From positions 21,363,819-21,427,818 of the forward strand of contig NC_084924.1 in the NCBI RefSeq assembly GCF_958298935.1: DNA of 64,000 nucleotides, read 5' to 3'. Source of the stretch: Phragmites australis (taxonomy: Eukaryota > Streptophyta > Magnoliopsida > Poales > Poaceae). The position numbers and the translations under genes are program-made. Positions 46,960-58,730 of this stretch are shown piece after piece. Position 1 is the stretch's first letter. Every line of letters begins with the position of its first letter. The notes under the pieces were generated by a model. The model was not told where the DNA came from. It saw only the letters and a list, made by a program, of their open reading frames with translations, and did not search any database.

Positions 46960-48791
46960 TCGCAGGGTGGTCCGCGCAGGCTGAATGTGATCGGGGTCTC
47001 CGACCACTTCAGAGGCCTTGCAGCCACGGTATCCGGGGTCGCTGAGCACACCTCACGCTGCATTGTCTTGACGCAGCGACGAGAGGAAGGCGTGTACGCA
47101 CCCCCGTCGATGAAGGAGACGGTGTGCTCGGGCTCTTGGAACCCGAGCTCTGGGTTCTCGGGGGCGGCTTTGTCATCGCCACCCCTGCGGTGCTCCTCCC
47201 GCTCCTTCTGGCACCGCTCAATGAGTCCTTTAACCGACCGGCACTCAGTGAGGTCGTGCCAGTCAGTTTGGTGGATCTCACACCACTTTCCCGGTTCGGG
47301 CTTCGCGGGAGCGTTAGCCCTCGGGGGAGCGGGAGCCCTCACGGGAGCGGGCCTCCGATCGACAGCCGCCCGGCGTGCTGGCCTGAGAGCAGGGCCCTCC
47401 GCCGACACGACAGGGGCAGCGTCGCGCCTCCTTCTCCTTTTCTTTTCCAGCCAGTCAGAGTGGGAAGGACCTTCCCTGTCGGCAGTGGGTTCCTCAGGGC
47501 GTGGGACATGCCACGCCTGAGCCTCCGCCACCTTAGCGCACTTGTTGGCCAACGCGAAGAGCTCCGCGGTGGTTTCGACCTTATGCGTACCTAGCTTTTC
47601 GAGCATCCGCTCATCGCGGATGCCCTGCCGGAATGCGACGATAATGGCATGCGGGGTAATGCGCGGAATGGTGTTGCGGACCTGGCTAATGCGCTGTATG
47701 AAGCGTCTCAGCGTCTCTCCCTCTTGTTGCTTCACGGCATGGAGGTCGCACTCCAAGCTGGGGCGTGTGAAGGTGCCCTGAAAATTGGCCACGAATTGGT
47801 GGCACAGGTCATCCCAGGAGCCAATGGATCCTGGGGGTAAGTTCATAAGCCAGGAGCGGGCAGAGCCCCTCAAGGCTACATGAAAGTGGTTGGCCATAAC
47901 CTTTTTACTGCCATTCGCCGCTTGGATGGCGGTGGTGTAGATCTGGAGGAACTCGACGGGGTCGATGGGCCCGTCGTACTTCTCTAGTAGTTCTGGCCTG
48001 AACTTCGTGGGCCAGTTGACCTGAGGAGCTCGTTGGTGAATGCGCGGCAGTGGGTGCCGTATACCGCAGCGCGAGCAGCGCCCTTGGGAGGCGAATGCCG
48101 GTGCGCCGGGGAACCCCGGCAGTCACGGGCCGGCATAGAGGAAGCCTAGTCCTCTACCTCGGCCTCGTGCCGGGACTCCCAGTTGCGCTCAAGGGTGACA
48201 CACGCATCTTCGACAGCCCTCCGCTCATTGAGGTGTAAGCGAAGGTCCTGAGCTCCTGTTGTGGCCAGGGAGCGGCACTCCGCCTGGAGGCCCTCCGGCC
48301 AATTTTGCCGCCACCTGAAGATGGACCGGCTTTGGTTGCGTCGCGGTGGGAGGTGGCACAGGAGCTTTCGGCCAGCACCTACCGGTGAGCTGTACCCACC
48401 AGGGCGGCCACCTCCTGTAGCCAGCGGCCTTCTAGGGTTTCCCCCGCTGCCTGGACAGGCGGGTGCCTGAGGAGTGCTTGCGCCGCAAGCAACGCACTCC
48501 CAGGGCTGGCGTCACCGAAGGCGAGCCTGCGTCATAACGGTTCCCGACGCTGTTCGGATGTAGATCTCGCGGTAGGGGCGTCTGCCGCTTGCTGAGGGTT
48601 AGGCGGCCCACCTGCGACGGCGGCGGCAGCCCTGCTGGGCCCAGCGCCATTGTCCCCAAGGGAGGGGGTGCCGTACGGGCCGACCGTTGTTGCTGGTGAG
48701 GAACAGCAGAAACTGGGGCCTTCTGAGCGATGGGCTCCACCTCTTCGCTGGAGTTGGAGCCGGTGCGTTGGAGACGATGTCCACCTACCAT
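46960..48791 (-). pseudogene. gag of Tat element
   Basis: Probable start ATG at 48791 (MVGGHRLQRTGSNSSEEVEP). The frame stops at 48432. A middle part reads in another frame (LNERRAVEDACVTLER near 48235-48180). The first frame reopens after a TGA near 48122-48124 and carries the retrotransposon gag core: KYDGPIDPVEFLQIYTTAIQ, MANHFHVALRGSARSWLMNL (47897) and FIQRISQVRNTIPRI. A CEIHQTDWHDLTEC zinc-finger-like motif follows near 47280-47240. Coding sense is lost near 46960 where the protease frame takes over. The gag forms the particle capsid in live relatives. Confidence 0.8.
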
Positions 48792-48832
48792 CTTTTCTGC
48801 AGTAAACAAAGCGGATATAGGGATGCAACTCC

Positions 48833-48850
48833 CCCTACCTGGCGCGCCAG
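48833..48850 (-). other. Primer-binding site of Tat element
   Basis: On the - strand TGGCGCGCCAGGTAGGGG, starting two bases after the LTR end. It contains the palindrome TGGCGCGCCA. I do not assign the tRNA with certainty. Confidence 0.6.
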
Positions 48851-48851
48851 C

Positions 48852-50103
48852 TGTTGAAGGATGAACTCCACAAGCGGGGATCCGGAGGAACCACCTTTGA
48901 GATTCGGCCAGGGGGATGATTCTGAATCTACCTCGTATGTGAATTAATGAGAGTAAATGGGATGCAAGTGGGATGGATGATCGGATGCTAGTGGAAATAA
49001 ATGCTCAGGGGATTTTAGACAAGTTCGGGCCGCAAGGAGCGTAATACCCTACTCCTGTGTGCATGCTATAAATGCTCTGAAAATACCTCTCTGAGGATCT
49101 CTTGCGTTACAAGAATTTCTGTCTAAGTCTAGAGCTTCGTTTGTCTTGTTCTTCGTTAGCTTGTCTCGGTATTCTTTAACTTCTCTGTCTTCAAAGCTCC
49201 CGTTAGCCTTGGTCCTGTAAGTCTTGGCCTTATCGTCGGGACGCACCGCCACCTTTAATACCGTCGGGGGGGGGGGGGTCTTGGCGTGCCCAGAAAGGAG
49301 GGTGTGAGTCCCAAGACGTCATAAATGGAAAGCAACCATCACGGGCTACAGCTTGATGTTACAGGGGGGGTTGAAAATGCGCCCCCGTCTGGTCCTATCG
49401 TCATCATGCCGCTTTTCAGCGGATGCAGCAGGGAGGGCCCATCGGGCAGCCACCAAGCAACCCCGCGTGCCCGTCCGGTCAGAGCAAGCCTGACATAGCA
49501 GGGTGGTAGGCAATATGCCTCAAGCCCTGCGACGATATCCCGAGGTGCGCCGGATGACACGTGATGGGACCTGCTGTATTAAATATCCCCACGGCTCCCT
49601 GCCAGGCAGTGGTAGGGACTGACAGCAAGCATGGGGGAGTGGTTAGAAGTGACAGGTCATGCTCCCTCTTAAATGCAGTATCGGGCCTCTTACCAATTGA
49701 CACATCACCGCTGAGCCCTTGTGGGGTCCACCGGCAAGGGGCTTCTCAAGTCCTCGGGGAACTCTGGGTGCTCGGGGACTACTGTTCATAGCCCCGAGCA
49801 CTCTCTCCCAGATATGCCTTTGCTCGGTCCTCGGGGAACTCGGGTACTCAGGGACCACTGTGTCTGCTCGGGTCCTCGGGGACCACTGTTCATGGCCCCG
49901 AGCACCTTCTTCCGAAACTGTGTCTGCTCGAATCCTCGGGGAACTCGGGTACTTGGGGACCACTGTTCATGGCCCTGAGCGCCTTCTCCCAGAACTGTGT
50001 CTTCTCGGACCTCGGGGAGATAATGCCCGAGGGAGGGCGCCACGTGGCACTCTGCTGTCTTGGCCTCGGGACTCGGGGACCCCCGGTTCCCATGTCACCG
50101 ACA
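48852..50103 (-). repeat. 5' LTR of Tat element
   Basis: TGTTGAAGGATG...CACCGACA, matching the 3' LTR closely with scattered changes and indels. The TATA is damaged (GTATTAAAGG at the position of GTATAAAAGG in the other LTR, near 49252-49262), next to a 14-G run (49266-49279). Tandem U3 subrepeats at 49745-50040. Confidence 0.85.
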
Positions 50104-51480
50104 TTTATGTTCACAATTGCAATACATAGACATGTTTATGCAATCCCCCAAATCAACAAACTAAATCTACAACTTTGTTAATCACTTATCACATACAAAT
50201 TAAGGTATATTTCAACTTGGTTTCTCACTGACTCAGTAAGCTAACAACGTTACAACTGGTTGACAGAGCCATTAAGTCCATTAAACACTGGTCATCCGAT
50301 CTAGATCCAAAGATCTACATCTAAACGATCGAACTGGTACATCTACGTCTAGTCTCGACTAATGGCTGCAGATCCGATGGCTCACACGCGTTCGCGCCTA
50401 CCTCCAGCGTGACAAACGGTGGCGCGTGGCCCGAGTTTCACCAGAGTTGAGCTCACATGGCCCAAAAGCTCCGATCAGTGGTGGGAAAGCATCAAGGAGG
50501 GACGGTTAGCTCACCTAGGGCACACATCGATGTCAGCGAGGTCCTGGTGGCATTGGCGATGTGCAACTACAGCTTCTCTTCTCGGAGCTCATCAGCAGTG
50601 AGGCTCCAGTGGCTATCCATCCTCAGCGACTTGGGCAAAAGCTTCACAATGCTTTAGAGAAGGTCGAGAGGGTCTAAATTATATCTCGGGCCATAGGTGA
50701 GTCCTAGTTTGACACGATTAGGGTTTAAGAATTCGGTGGCTTCATGATTTCAATCCCTAGTTGATCTCCTCATTCAAACACACTCTCTTGAAGATAAACT
50801 AGGCAAAAGACTAACATGTGGGCTCTATAGATAAGCTTCTAGAGGATATCTCACACAGATTGTGCTCAATTTGACTTAGATTCAAATTGGCTGGCGGGTT
50901 GAGCTCAAGGGTGATATCGGAATTCACTCAAGTTCAGAGGAAAATGGTGCGGGTCAAAGGTTCACACAGGTCGGGCAAGCGGGTTGTGTTGGCCGCCTGG
51001 CATAATTTGGCTCGGGCATATCATCTTCTTCACGTAGCCTTTGTTGTCGTCGGCATAATATAGGCTCATCTAATAAGATACATATATGGATACTTAACCT
51101 AAACTAGGCTCATAGAGGCATGAGCCTTCATGTCCATTAGTAGTAGGAAGTTTAATCTCATATTGCTCATGCATGTAAAAGGAGTTCCTCCTCCCCATAT
51201 AAGGAGAGAAATTGTTTTTAATTTGTATGCACAGTCATTAATAAAGTGGACCAGTACTACACTATATTTTGTCTTTTGTGTGATGTTACTTCAAAAAATT
51301 ATTTTATTTCATTAGTGCGTGGTAATATGAATATTACAGCAGCACCAATGATTTTGTTCTATTTTATTTTTACATGGTAAGCGTGATTGCTCCCTGCATG
51401 GCACGAGACAAAACATGATGAGGCGATGTGTATATAGGCAGGCCCTTGCTTGGATTCAAAGGAAAGGAAAGGAATGGCAG
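50104..51480. other. Non-coding, probable old LTR remnant in the first kilobase
   Basis: 50250-50990 has the texture of a long gypsy LTR: GATCCGATGGCTCACACGCG (50372-50391) resembles GATCGGATGGCTCACCTGCT at 15862-15881, and an ACTAGGGTTT-like block recurs. Beyond 51000 no repeat or gene is recognised. Confidence 0.35.
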
Positions 51481-51741
51481 CTATAATACATAGATAGCTT
51501 GGCTAGCTGCTAGCGACCGAGCATCATTGGCGACGGACAGAATGTAGCCAATTCCTGGATGCCCGCATAAATCCACTTTGGAGATTTGCTTCATGATTGG
51601 AACGTCGAGCCACTCACTTAATTTACTCCCAAATGGAATAGACCTATGTAGAAAACTTGGTGATGAGTGGGGCTCGTTCTGTGCCGAGTGGAACCGTGAC
51701 AGCAAAAGTTGCTGGTAGTAACGTTTAGACTGTTGATGCAT
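51481..51741 (-). other. Small open frame, unrecognised (possible gene fragment)
   Basis: 86 codons from ATG 51741 to TAG on the - strand, with sequence such as FLHRSIPFGSKLSEWLDVPI and ISKVDLCGHPGIGYILSVAN, which reads like a folded-protein segment rather than low-complexity noise. No partner exon is seen. It could be a remnant or captured gene piece, or chance. Confidence 0.2.
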
Positions 51742-54364
51742 CAGATGAGCCTAGGTTGTGCTAGTCAAATTTCGTTGCATCTTGGTTATCACCTTGGGCT
51801 TAAAGTACAGATGGCCGGGACAAATTGCTATGGTATACTCGTTGAACTCCAAGCGATGTAACAACAAATTAAACCAGGGTATGTGAGAAACAAAATTCCA
51901 ATAAACACGAACTCAGGTCGACCCGTCTCCACGTATCAGTCGCAGGATCGAGCCGCCACCCGGCGGTAGTGCAGCTCACTGCACGCTGCACTCAATCAAC
52001 ACGACACAAGGACGATTATACTAGTATACTACGAGACAGTAAAATTAGAAGCAGGCCCTGCAGCCAGCAGCAGCAGGGGCGCAAGCGGAACATCCTCATT
52101 TCCACAGAGCTGTGTCTTTTCACTAGTGCGCACTGCGCAGTGCCGGCCGGCTCAGCTACTAGCAGCACACGAGACAAGGGACCGGCGGCCCGGCCAGCCA
52201 GCGAGTCTCAGACGGAACTAGCACGTCGAAAAAGACCGGCTCAGGGTGGGAGCGGATTTTTGGGGACCAAAAGCACGACAGGATTCCGCGCGAGGCCTCG
52301 GTGGGACTGCGCGCGGGCGCGGCACGGACTGTGGCGCTGGCGCTGGCTTTGGCCTTGATGCGCTCAGTAGCGCACGACACAACTAGACCGTATGATCGAT
52401 CGATACCGGTGGTGGTGGATTGGTGATGATGGCTGGGTTGACTGTCTGGCCGCCCGCGTGCACGCTCTCCTCCAGCTTTTGTCGTTCTATGCCTCCCTCA
52501 GTCCCTCGTTCTTTTTCTCCTCCTGGGCGCGTCGGATTGCTTTGCTTTTCCTCAGGAATCTCGTGCGTGTCGTGCAATTCTTCTTTCTTTCATCTCCGGA
52601 AGGTAAGCCAAGACAGGGGAATATTTCTCTTCTTTCCCACCTCAACCGCTCGACGCCTGCCTCAGTGCCGGCCAGCTCATGACTTCCTGAGGCCGAGGTC
52701 AGCCTGCTTCGTGTCTTCTCAAATTGCCAAATTGCAGCTCGGCCGCGTAGCGAAGTGGTTGGTGCCTTCACTCGGCTGTGAAAAACCATGTATTTTTAGT
52801 AAATTTTTACAAAACAACATGATCTTAAATAAAATTGTCCTGAAACCACACTTTTTAGCTACGATTTCAATGAACTATTTGCAAAATGTTTCACAAAACT
52901 ATGCTTTAAATATTGCTTCCGTATGTAACATGCGAGCCAATTGTGTTTCCTCACATAGGTGAAACGCTTTCGGTGCTAAGAAATGTGGTTTCGTGAAACA
53001 TTATGCAAAAAGAAATGTTGCTTTGTGAAACTTTATGCAAATAGAAGAGTAATTCTTTGAAAGGGTTGCTAAAAAGTATACTTCTGTGACACTATGAAAA
53101 AAAAAAGAAGTGCAGTTCTATGAAATTATTGCTTGAAAGCGTGTTTTTAAAAAAATTGAAAAAGTTTTTATACTTTGAAAATTAGCAACATTTGAATCTC
53201 CATCTTGGGTTAGGAAGAGGGGTTTACTCTACACACAACCTTAAGGGAGTGAGGTGGTAGTAGCGGTAAGTAGTGGCTGATGTGGTTGGGTTTAGGGTTC
53301 GTAAGGTTTGAATTGGAGAATCATATATTGATATCAATTGGAAAGATTTGGTTACTTAAATTGGTATCAAGTGGCTTAAAATAGTGATGACCTAAGCCAT
53401 TTATAAATTCTTAAATCTTAGAAATTAGAGGTGTGTCCAATACAAATGTGTCGGGCTGATAAAAAATTGACAGAAATTGGTCATTTAGAATGAGTTTTAC
53501 GAATCCGGTTGACTTTTTATGTTGATATATACTTTTTTTGAATGGGCATGCATGCCATCCCTTACGTCTCCTGGTCTCGGGATAAGTTCGATTGCTCAGT
53601 TATATCCACTTTTCACATTATATTTGCTTTAATTTAAAAAGTAGCTATTCCAATGTTGTTGTAAGTATTACACGATCACCATATCAGCGTGAAAACTAAT
53701 ACATAACATATGTATTTTTACTCACAAGCTCCAAACTTTCACATAACCGAAGGGAAATTTGATCACTGCTGCACTTTCCTGCACTCCTACTACTACGTAT
53801 TTCGGACAAGGTGTGTGCCACAGGAGCAACATGCCATCAAGGAACCCAACATTGAAGGCAATCCCTCGGCTTGACGGCATTTATTGAGTGCTATTAGGCT
53901 ATTTGCGTCAATCCCTGCACTTAATTGGCGCAACCTTTATTGAATACTATTTACATGCACAAAATTTTGATCTGTGATGGGCTTAGCTAGTGCAACTCAA
54001 CCCACCTAGGAAACTCGCCAAGAACTATACTTTTTCTTTAAAAGGGAACGGTGAAATGGGAATCAATCTCAAGTAAACGGGAATATACTGATTATATTCA
54101 TCAATTCTGTTTGGTGGTAAAAATGGCGCTGACAATGTGTTGAATTGGCAGGTTATACCTAATCAAAAAGCTTGGAAGAAAGTACCTGCAGATACAACAT
54201 TTGACCAAGCTCTCTCTGCTCTGTTGAAATTAAGGAACGTTCTGGTTGGCAAAAGAAAACCCTGTGACTTTCACTTGTGTGGTTATATCTGAGGTTAAGT
54301 ACTCTAATTTCCGGTTACAGCTTTAATCGTGCTCGTACCGGTATATTCTGTGGAAGAGCATGGA
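51742..54364. other. Non-coding region upstream of SHR
   Basis: Mixed: a GC-rich, CpG-bearing stretch at 52040-52700 with a possible splice donor (GGAAGGTAAGCC, 52597-52608) but no convincing ORF; an AT-rich stretch at 52780-53200 with repeated AAA(C)YATG-type words (tgaaac/ttatgcaaa); and otherwise unremarkable sequence. Part of the SHR promoter is expected here. Confidence 0.35.
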
Positions 54365-54374
54365 TTATAAATAA
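54365..54374 (+). promoter_or_regulatory. Candidate TATA box of SHR
   Basis: TTATAAATAA, about 590 bp before the start codon. A weaker alternative is GTTATAAGTTATAA near 54795. Start site not determined. Confidence 0.3.
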
Positions 54375-54654
54375 TGGTGTATGACTAACGAAACAACTGG
54401 ATCAGAGGAATTTTCAAATGCATCCAGTCGTCGTTATATGTGTATCTGCCTTTCTTGTACAATCCTACTGTCATACATGGTGACTTTAGCCTTTACCAAA
54501 GTTGAAAACCCAAACTAAAGCCAGGATAAGAGGCCGCAGATGCAAAAAAAGCTGATTCACTCCACCTCAGCCAGTAAAAGGTAGAAGAATCCCACTAAGA
54601 ACAGCACTCTCTCTCCCCTCATCGATCTGAACGAAAGCACACGCACAACCATCC

Positions 54655-54716
54655 AGAAGAGAGAGGTTAGTGACATAGAGATGGGGAGAGGTAGATAGAG
54701 AGAAGAGAGAGAAATG
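54655..54716 (+). promoter_or_regulatory. GA-rich tract, probable 5' leader or GAGA element
   Basis: Dense GAGAGG and AGAGAGAGA words on the + strand, 250-310 bp before the start codon. GA repeats are bound by BBR/BPC factors in plants (established); a role here is inference. Confidence 0.4.
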
Positions 54717-54962
54717 GGGTACTAAAAAATTAACCTGAACTCGTAGCACTGGCATAAACCAATAGTAAAAGAGTAGTGGTAGCCATGCTTTTGCTGTTAT
54801 AAGTTATAACCCACCACTGTGTATGTGTAATAGTAGCAACTGTAGTACCAAATGCCAGGCCACCATCAAGGTAGCAACTACCCTTATCTAGCTCAGTTGC
54901 AGTTGCACCCCACAGCATATGTTAATTGGCTCCTGGAGCAGGTGGTTTAGGTTTAGATTTAG

Positions 54963-56801
54963 ATGGATACATTGTTTAGGTTGGTTAGCCTCCACCAGCA
55001 TCACCAGCAAACCACAAGCACACTCGACCTCGCCGGACCAGCACCACCAGCAACAGTCGCCCTACAGCTCCCACTCCTCGCGGAGCACCAACTCCACCGG
55101 CTCCCCCTCCTCCACCTCCCGCCACACCAGTACCACCACTATTACTCCCACTCCCACTTCCACTCCCACAGCAGCAGCAGCAGCAGCAACAGCTACTACT
55201 ACCCCGCCGGCAGCGGCAGCGGTGGACAAGGCGGGTATTACTTCGAGCAGCAGCAGGCGCCGTACCAACAAGGATGCGGCAACGACCACCGCTTTTACAT
55301 GGATGAAGACTTCTCCTCCTCGTCCTCATCCCGCCACATTCAGTCGCGCGAGCCACCAGCGCCCACGCAGCCGCCCTCGTCGTCTCCGGCGCCCACGCCC
55401 ACGCCGCCACCGTCGACGTCGTCCACCGTCGGGCATGGGATGTTTGAGGCGGCGAACTTCTCCTTCCCTTCGGTCGATATTCACCTCGACTTCAGCTCCC
55501 CTACATCGTCCTCTGGCGTGGGCGGAGGGACAGCTTCGTCGTCGGGGGGCGGTGCTGGGAGGTGGGCAGCGCAGCTGCTGCTTGAGTGCGCGCGCGCGGT
55601 GGCTGTGCGCGACAGCCAGCGCGTGCAGCAGCTCATGTGGATGCTGAACGAGTTGGCGTCACCGTACGGAGACGTGGACCAGAAGCTGGCGTCCTACTTC
55701 CTCCAGGGTCTCTTCGCGCGCCTCACTACCTCCGGGCCGCGCACGCTGCGGACGCTCGCCGCGGCGTCCGATCGGAACACGTCGTTTGAGTCCACGCGTC
55801 GCACGGCGCTCAAGTTCCAGGAGCTGAACCCGTGGACGTCGTTCGGACACGTTGCCGCGAACGGGGCCATACTCGAGTCGTTCCTTGAGGCGGCGGGTGC
55901 ATCCTCTTCCTCGTCGTCGTTATCTTCACAGCACCCGCGGCTGCACATCCTGGACCTGAGCAACACGTTCTGCACGCAGTGGCCGACTATGCTCGAAGCG
56001 CTGGCCACGCGGTCGTCGGACGACACGCCGCACCTGTCCATCACCACCGTGGTGCCCACTGCCGCGCCGTCCGAGGCCGCGCAGCGCGTAATGCGGGAGA
56101 TCACGCAGCGCCTCGAGAAGTTCGCGCGGCTGATGGGCGTGCCTTTCAGCTTCCGCGCCGTGCACCACGCGGGGGACCTTTCCGAGCTCGACCTTGACGG
56201 TCTCAACCTCCACGAGGGCGGCGCCACCACCGCGCTCGCGGTCAACTGCATCAACGCGCTGCGCGGGGTCGCACCCGGCGGCTCGCGCCGTCGTGACGCG
56301 TTCGTCGCGTCGCTCCGCCGGCTTGATCCGCGCGTGGTCACCGTCGTAGAGGAGGAGGCTGACCTTGCGGCGTCCGAGTCGGGCGCGTCGGCCGAGGAAA
56401 CTGGCAATGAGGCGGCGTTCATGAAGGTGTTCGGCGAAGGCCTTCGGTTCTTCTCGGCGTACATGGACTCGCTCGACGAGAGCTTCCCGAAGACAAGCAA
56501 TGAGAGGCTTGCTCTGGAGAGGACAGCCGGGCATGCCATTATAGACCTCGTGTCCTGCCCAGCGTCAGAATCCGCTGAGAGGCGAGAGACGGGGGCGTCC
56601 TGGGCGCGACGCATGCGGTCAGGCGGCTTCTCTCCGGTGACGTTCAGCGACGACGTCGCCGATGACATGCGGTCGTTGCTGCGCCGGTATCGGGAGGGAT
56701 GGTCCTTGCGAGAGCCAGACACGGACGACGGTGTGGCGGCGGGGGTTTTCCTTGCATGGAAGGGGCAGCCCGTCGTCTGGACAAGCGCGTGGAGGCCATG
56801 A
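54963..56801 (+). CDS. SHR1: SHORT-ROOT (GRAS family transcription regulator)
   Basis: Transcription co-regulator that partners SCARECROW, is made in the stele and moves into the next cell layer to specify endodermis; in grasses it also affects leaf vein and stomatal patterning (known of the family). Single exon, 612 codons, typical for SHR. The N-terminus [16 protein letters not shown] is the SHR signature. Residues 15-195 are low complexity: Gln/His/Pro, then Ser and Tyr runs (AGC repeat at 55168-55189), then Gly/Ser; they include [15 protein letters not shown], also conserved in SHR. The GRAS domain starts ~199 ([20 protein letters not shown], leucine heptad I), has the VHIID-type core [14 protein letters not shown] at ~327, the PFYRE-region at ~486 ([15 protein letters not shown]) and ends with the SAW motif (VVWTSAWRP). 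No stops or frameshifts; intact. The exact paralog number (SHR1 rather than SHR2) is inferred from wording and is less certain than the family. Confidence 0.93.
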   Translation: MDTLFRLVSLHQHHQQTTSTLDLAGPAPPATVALQLPLLAEHQLHRLPLLHLPPHQYHHYYSHSHFHSHSSSSSSNSYYYPAGSGSGGQGGYYFEQQQAPYQQGCGNDHRFYMDEDFSSSSSSRHIQSREPPAPTQPPSSSPAPTPTPPPSTSSTVGHGMFEAANFSFPSVDIHLDFSSPTSSSGVGGGTASSSGGGAGRWAAQLLLECARAVAVRDSQRVQQLMWMLNELASPYGDVDQKLASYFLQGLFARLTTSGPRTLRTLAAASDRNTSFESTRRTALKFQELNPWTSFGHVAANGAILESFLEAAGASSSSSSLSSQHPRLHILDLSNTFCTQWPTMLEALATRSSDDTPHLSITTVVPTAAPSEAAQRVMREITQRLEKFARLMGVPFSFRAVHHAGDLSELDLDGLNLHEGGATTALAVNCINALRGVAPGGSRRRDAFVASLRRLDPRVVTVVEEEADLAASESGASAEETGNEAAFMKVFGEGLRFFSAYMDSLDESFPKTSNERLALERTAGHAIIDLVSCPASESAERRETGASWARRMRSGGFSPVTFSDDVADDMRSLLRRYREGWSLREPDTDDGVAAGVFLAWKGQPVVWTSAWRP

Positions 56802-57504
56802 GATCGAGTGCAGCAAAACTGGATGTGTGCATGCATGCATTGCTTCTCTCGTGCGAATGGGAAGCAAGTAGCGTGCGTTTTGTTTCTTTCACTTGGTTCT
56901 TCGCACGTGTTTACCAGTTTACTTAGGTTTTTCAAGAAGCAGCGTAAGTATGTAGGGAGAAGCTAAGTTTCTAGAAATTTGGGCGGGATTGACATTGTTG
57001 CGGTGCATGCATATCTGACTGAGAGATGATTGTTGGATGTGTAGACTCTTCTAATACTCCATAGATTTTTGCGGCCATCAGCAAGGTGTTGGTATCACGA
57101 CTTACTTGATCTGTTACTTCGATTATTTTTTTCTCCATTGATTTGTATCTTTTACCGGTTAACATTAACTCTTAGTCGTGCATGGTTCTTGTCATATCGT
57201 TCATTTGGAGTTAGGCAAGCAACTCCTAGCTTGTCGCTTGAACTGTGTGTTTGCATTGGCTGGTGTGCTGAATGATGAGTCTTTACAATATCTGCATGGC
57301 AAGGACGAACAATTGCACGGACTACTTCGAGTTTTCAAACATCGTATTTCATAGAAACTACGTAAAATTAAAAGTACCATACGGCGATTGCATTCTAGCT
57401 AGCTGTCACGAACCGCTTGATCAACCACCAAACCAAAACACAAGACACTATTATACTCGATCCAACCCAACTCGATCGATTCAAGTTTTTATACATACAC
57501 ATAG
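56802..57504. other. SHR downstream region
   Basis: Contains the SHR 3' untranslated region. No clear AATAAA signal picked out, no repeats, no other gene. The CACTA element begins 703 bp after the stop codon. Confidence 0.5.
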
Positions 57505-57842
57505 CACTACCGGAAACGAGGCCTATGCCGAGTGCCTACGTGTATGCCGAGTGCATTATATCGGGTACTCGGCAAACAGCCACCTACGTCGAGTTCCCAA
57601 CGAAAGCACTCGGCAAACAATTAGACACTCGGTAAATTCATCAAAAAACACTCGGCAAACAATAGCACTCGGCAAAAAGAGAAAAAACACTCGGCAAATT
57701 TGGGCACTCGGCAAACAACGCGCCACGTATCCCTCCGTTCGGTGGCTGACGGCGAGTCGCCCCTTTGCCGAGTGTCGTCTAACGGACACTCGGTAAACAT
57801 GTATGTTTGCCGAGTGCCCGATATTAGGCACTCGGCAAACTA
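57505..57842 (+). repeat. CACTA terminal inverted repeat and subterminal repeats
   Basis: About 13 copies of TTTGCCGAGTG in both orientations (CACTCGGCAAA), with forward copies near 57526, 57541, 57763 and 57808 and a run of reverse copies from 57565 to 57710. Such arrays bind the element's own proteins (known for En/Spm). Confidence 0.88.
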
Positions 57843-58227
57843 TTTTTTTTCTTTTTTTTTCTTTTTGGTTTCCTTTTTGTTCTCTTTTCTTTCTCGTAAT
57901 AATAACCGACCAAGGGCCGCCACACATCGATTCTGGTACTACTGCAGTATGGTTTAAGGATGATATTGTTATGAACTTGGAGTTAGAATTCAGTCGTGCT
58001 TCAAGATTGAGATGCAGCAGATGTGGACTCCTGGGAGCGGCCCTTGGAATCAGTTGTGCTCTAAACATGTGTCAAAGATGCTACCGTGTGATGAGCTGAG
58101 CTCACAAACAAAGGAGAATGACAATTCTTCTTGCTTGCCTTAAAAAAGGAATTTCTCTGCTATATACTATCATTCCAGCTGTCATCCAGACAAAGAAGGA
58201 ATTTTCAATGCTTGCCAAGTGGAAGAA

Positions 58228-58446
58228 GCAAAAGCTGTCACGTACGATGCTTAGAAACCGAAGCATCTCCGAAAAAGAATCGTGATTTCGAGAGGGAACG
58301 GATCAGGTTTGAAGCCAAAGTGACGGTTGAATCATCGTTTGACCTTGAAACTTTTTCTACACTCAACATACAACATAGAATATTCCATGTTAAACTTTGG
58401 CATTTTTTTGGATCCGTTTACTATTTTTAATTCATTAAGTGCATTT
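58228..58446 (+). repeat. 219-bp direct repeat, copy 1
   Basis: Same length and similar sequence as 58731-58949, both starting GCAAAAG and ending TTCATTAAGTGCATTT. Contains TCACGTACGATGCTTAGAAA and GAGAGGGAACGGATCAGGTT. Inside the CACTA element. No coding. Confidence 0.85.
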
Positions 58447-58730
58447 CCTGGCTTTTAATGGATATAAGTCAAATTTGATCTGCAAGTACATGAAATAATG
58501 AACAAAAATGGGTAGAAAAATCATATTCATGCTGTTGAGTCTATTTTTAGGCCTTACCCAAGAAATAAAAAGAAATTTGAAACATCTGGGCGGCAACACT
58601 CGACCACCAACATGTAGCTTATTGGTTTTCTAATTCTAAAAAAAAACAAACGAAGTCTGAAAAACATGAGACTTGCCATAGTGTCATGATATGATACGTA
58701 GAGGCTGTGATAAAAATTTGAGAAGGTTTC

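Larger units (their letters stand above)
37741..50103 (-). mobile_element. Complete Tat-lineage Ty3/gypsy element, 12.4 kb
   Basis: Two ~1.25-kb LTRs in direct orientation (37741-39004 and 48852-50103) bound a 9.8-kb interior. On the - strand: PBS, gag, protease, RT, RNase H, a second RNase H, integrase. Between the pol end (42903) and the 3' LTR sits an ORF on the opposite strand. Dual RNase H and an antisense ORF are hallmarks of the Tat lineage (established). Flanks are GTTAT (37736-37740) and TTTAT (50104-50108), a target-site duplication with one mismatch. All frames are broken, so it is not autonomous. Confidence 0.9.

Noticed and set aside
52745..52780. tRNA-like A-box (GTAGCGAAGTGGTTGG)
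   Set aside because: No matching B-box or cloverleaf follows, so neither a tRNA gene nor a SINE can be supported.
52420..52962. 180-codon + strand frame
   Set aside because: No domain, unlike composition at its two ends, and it crosses a likely splice donor; not supported as a gene.
54919..55647. 242-codon frame starting before SHR
   Set aside because: It is a shadow frame of the SHR coding region with Ser/Thr/Pro/Arg noise; only its upstream ATG is kept as a finding.
55694..56935. 413-codon - strand frame opposite SHR
   Set aside because: GC-rich antisense shadow of a confident GRAS gene, with no recognisable domain.
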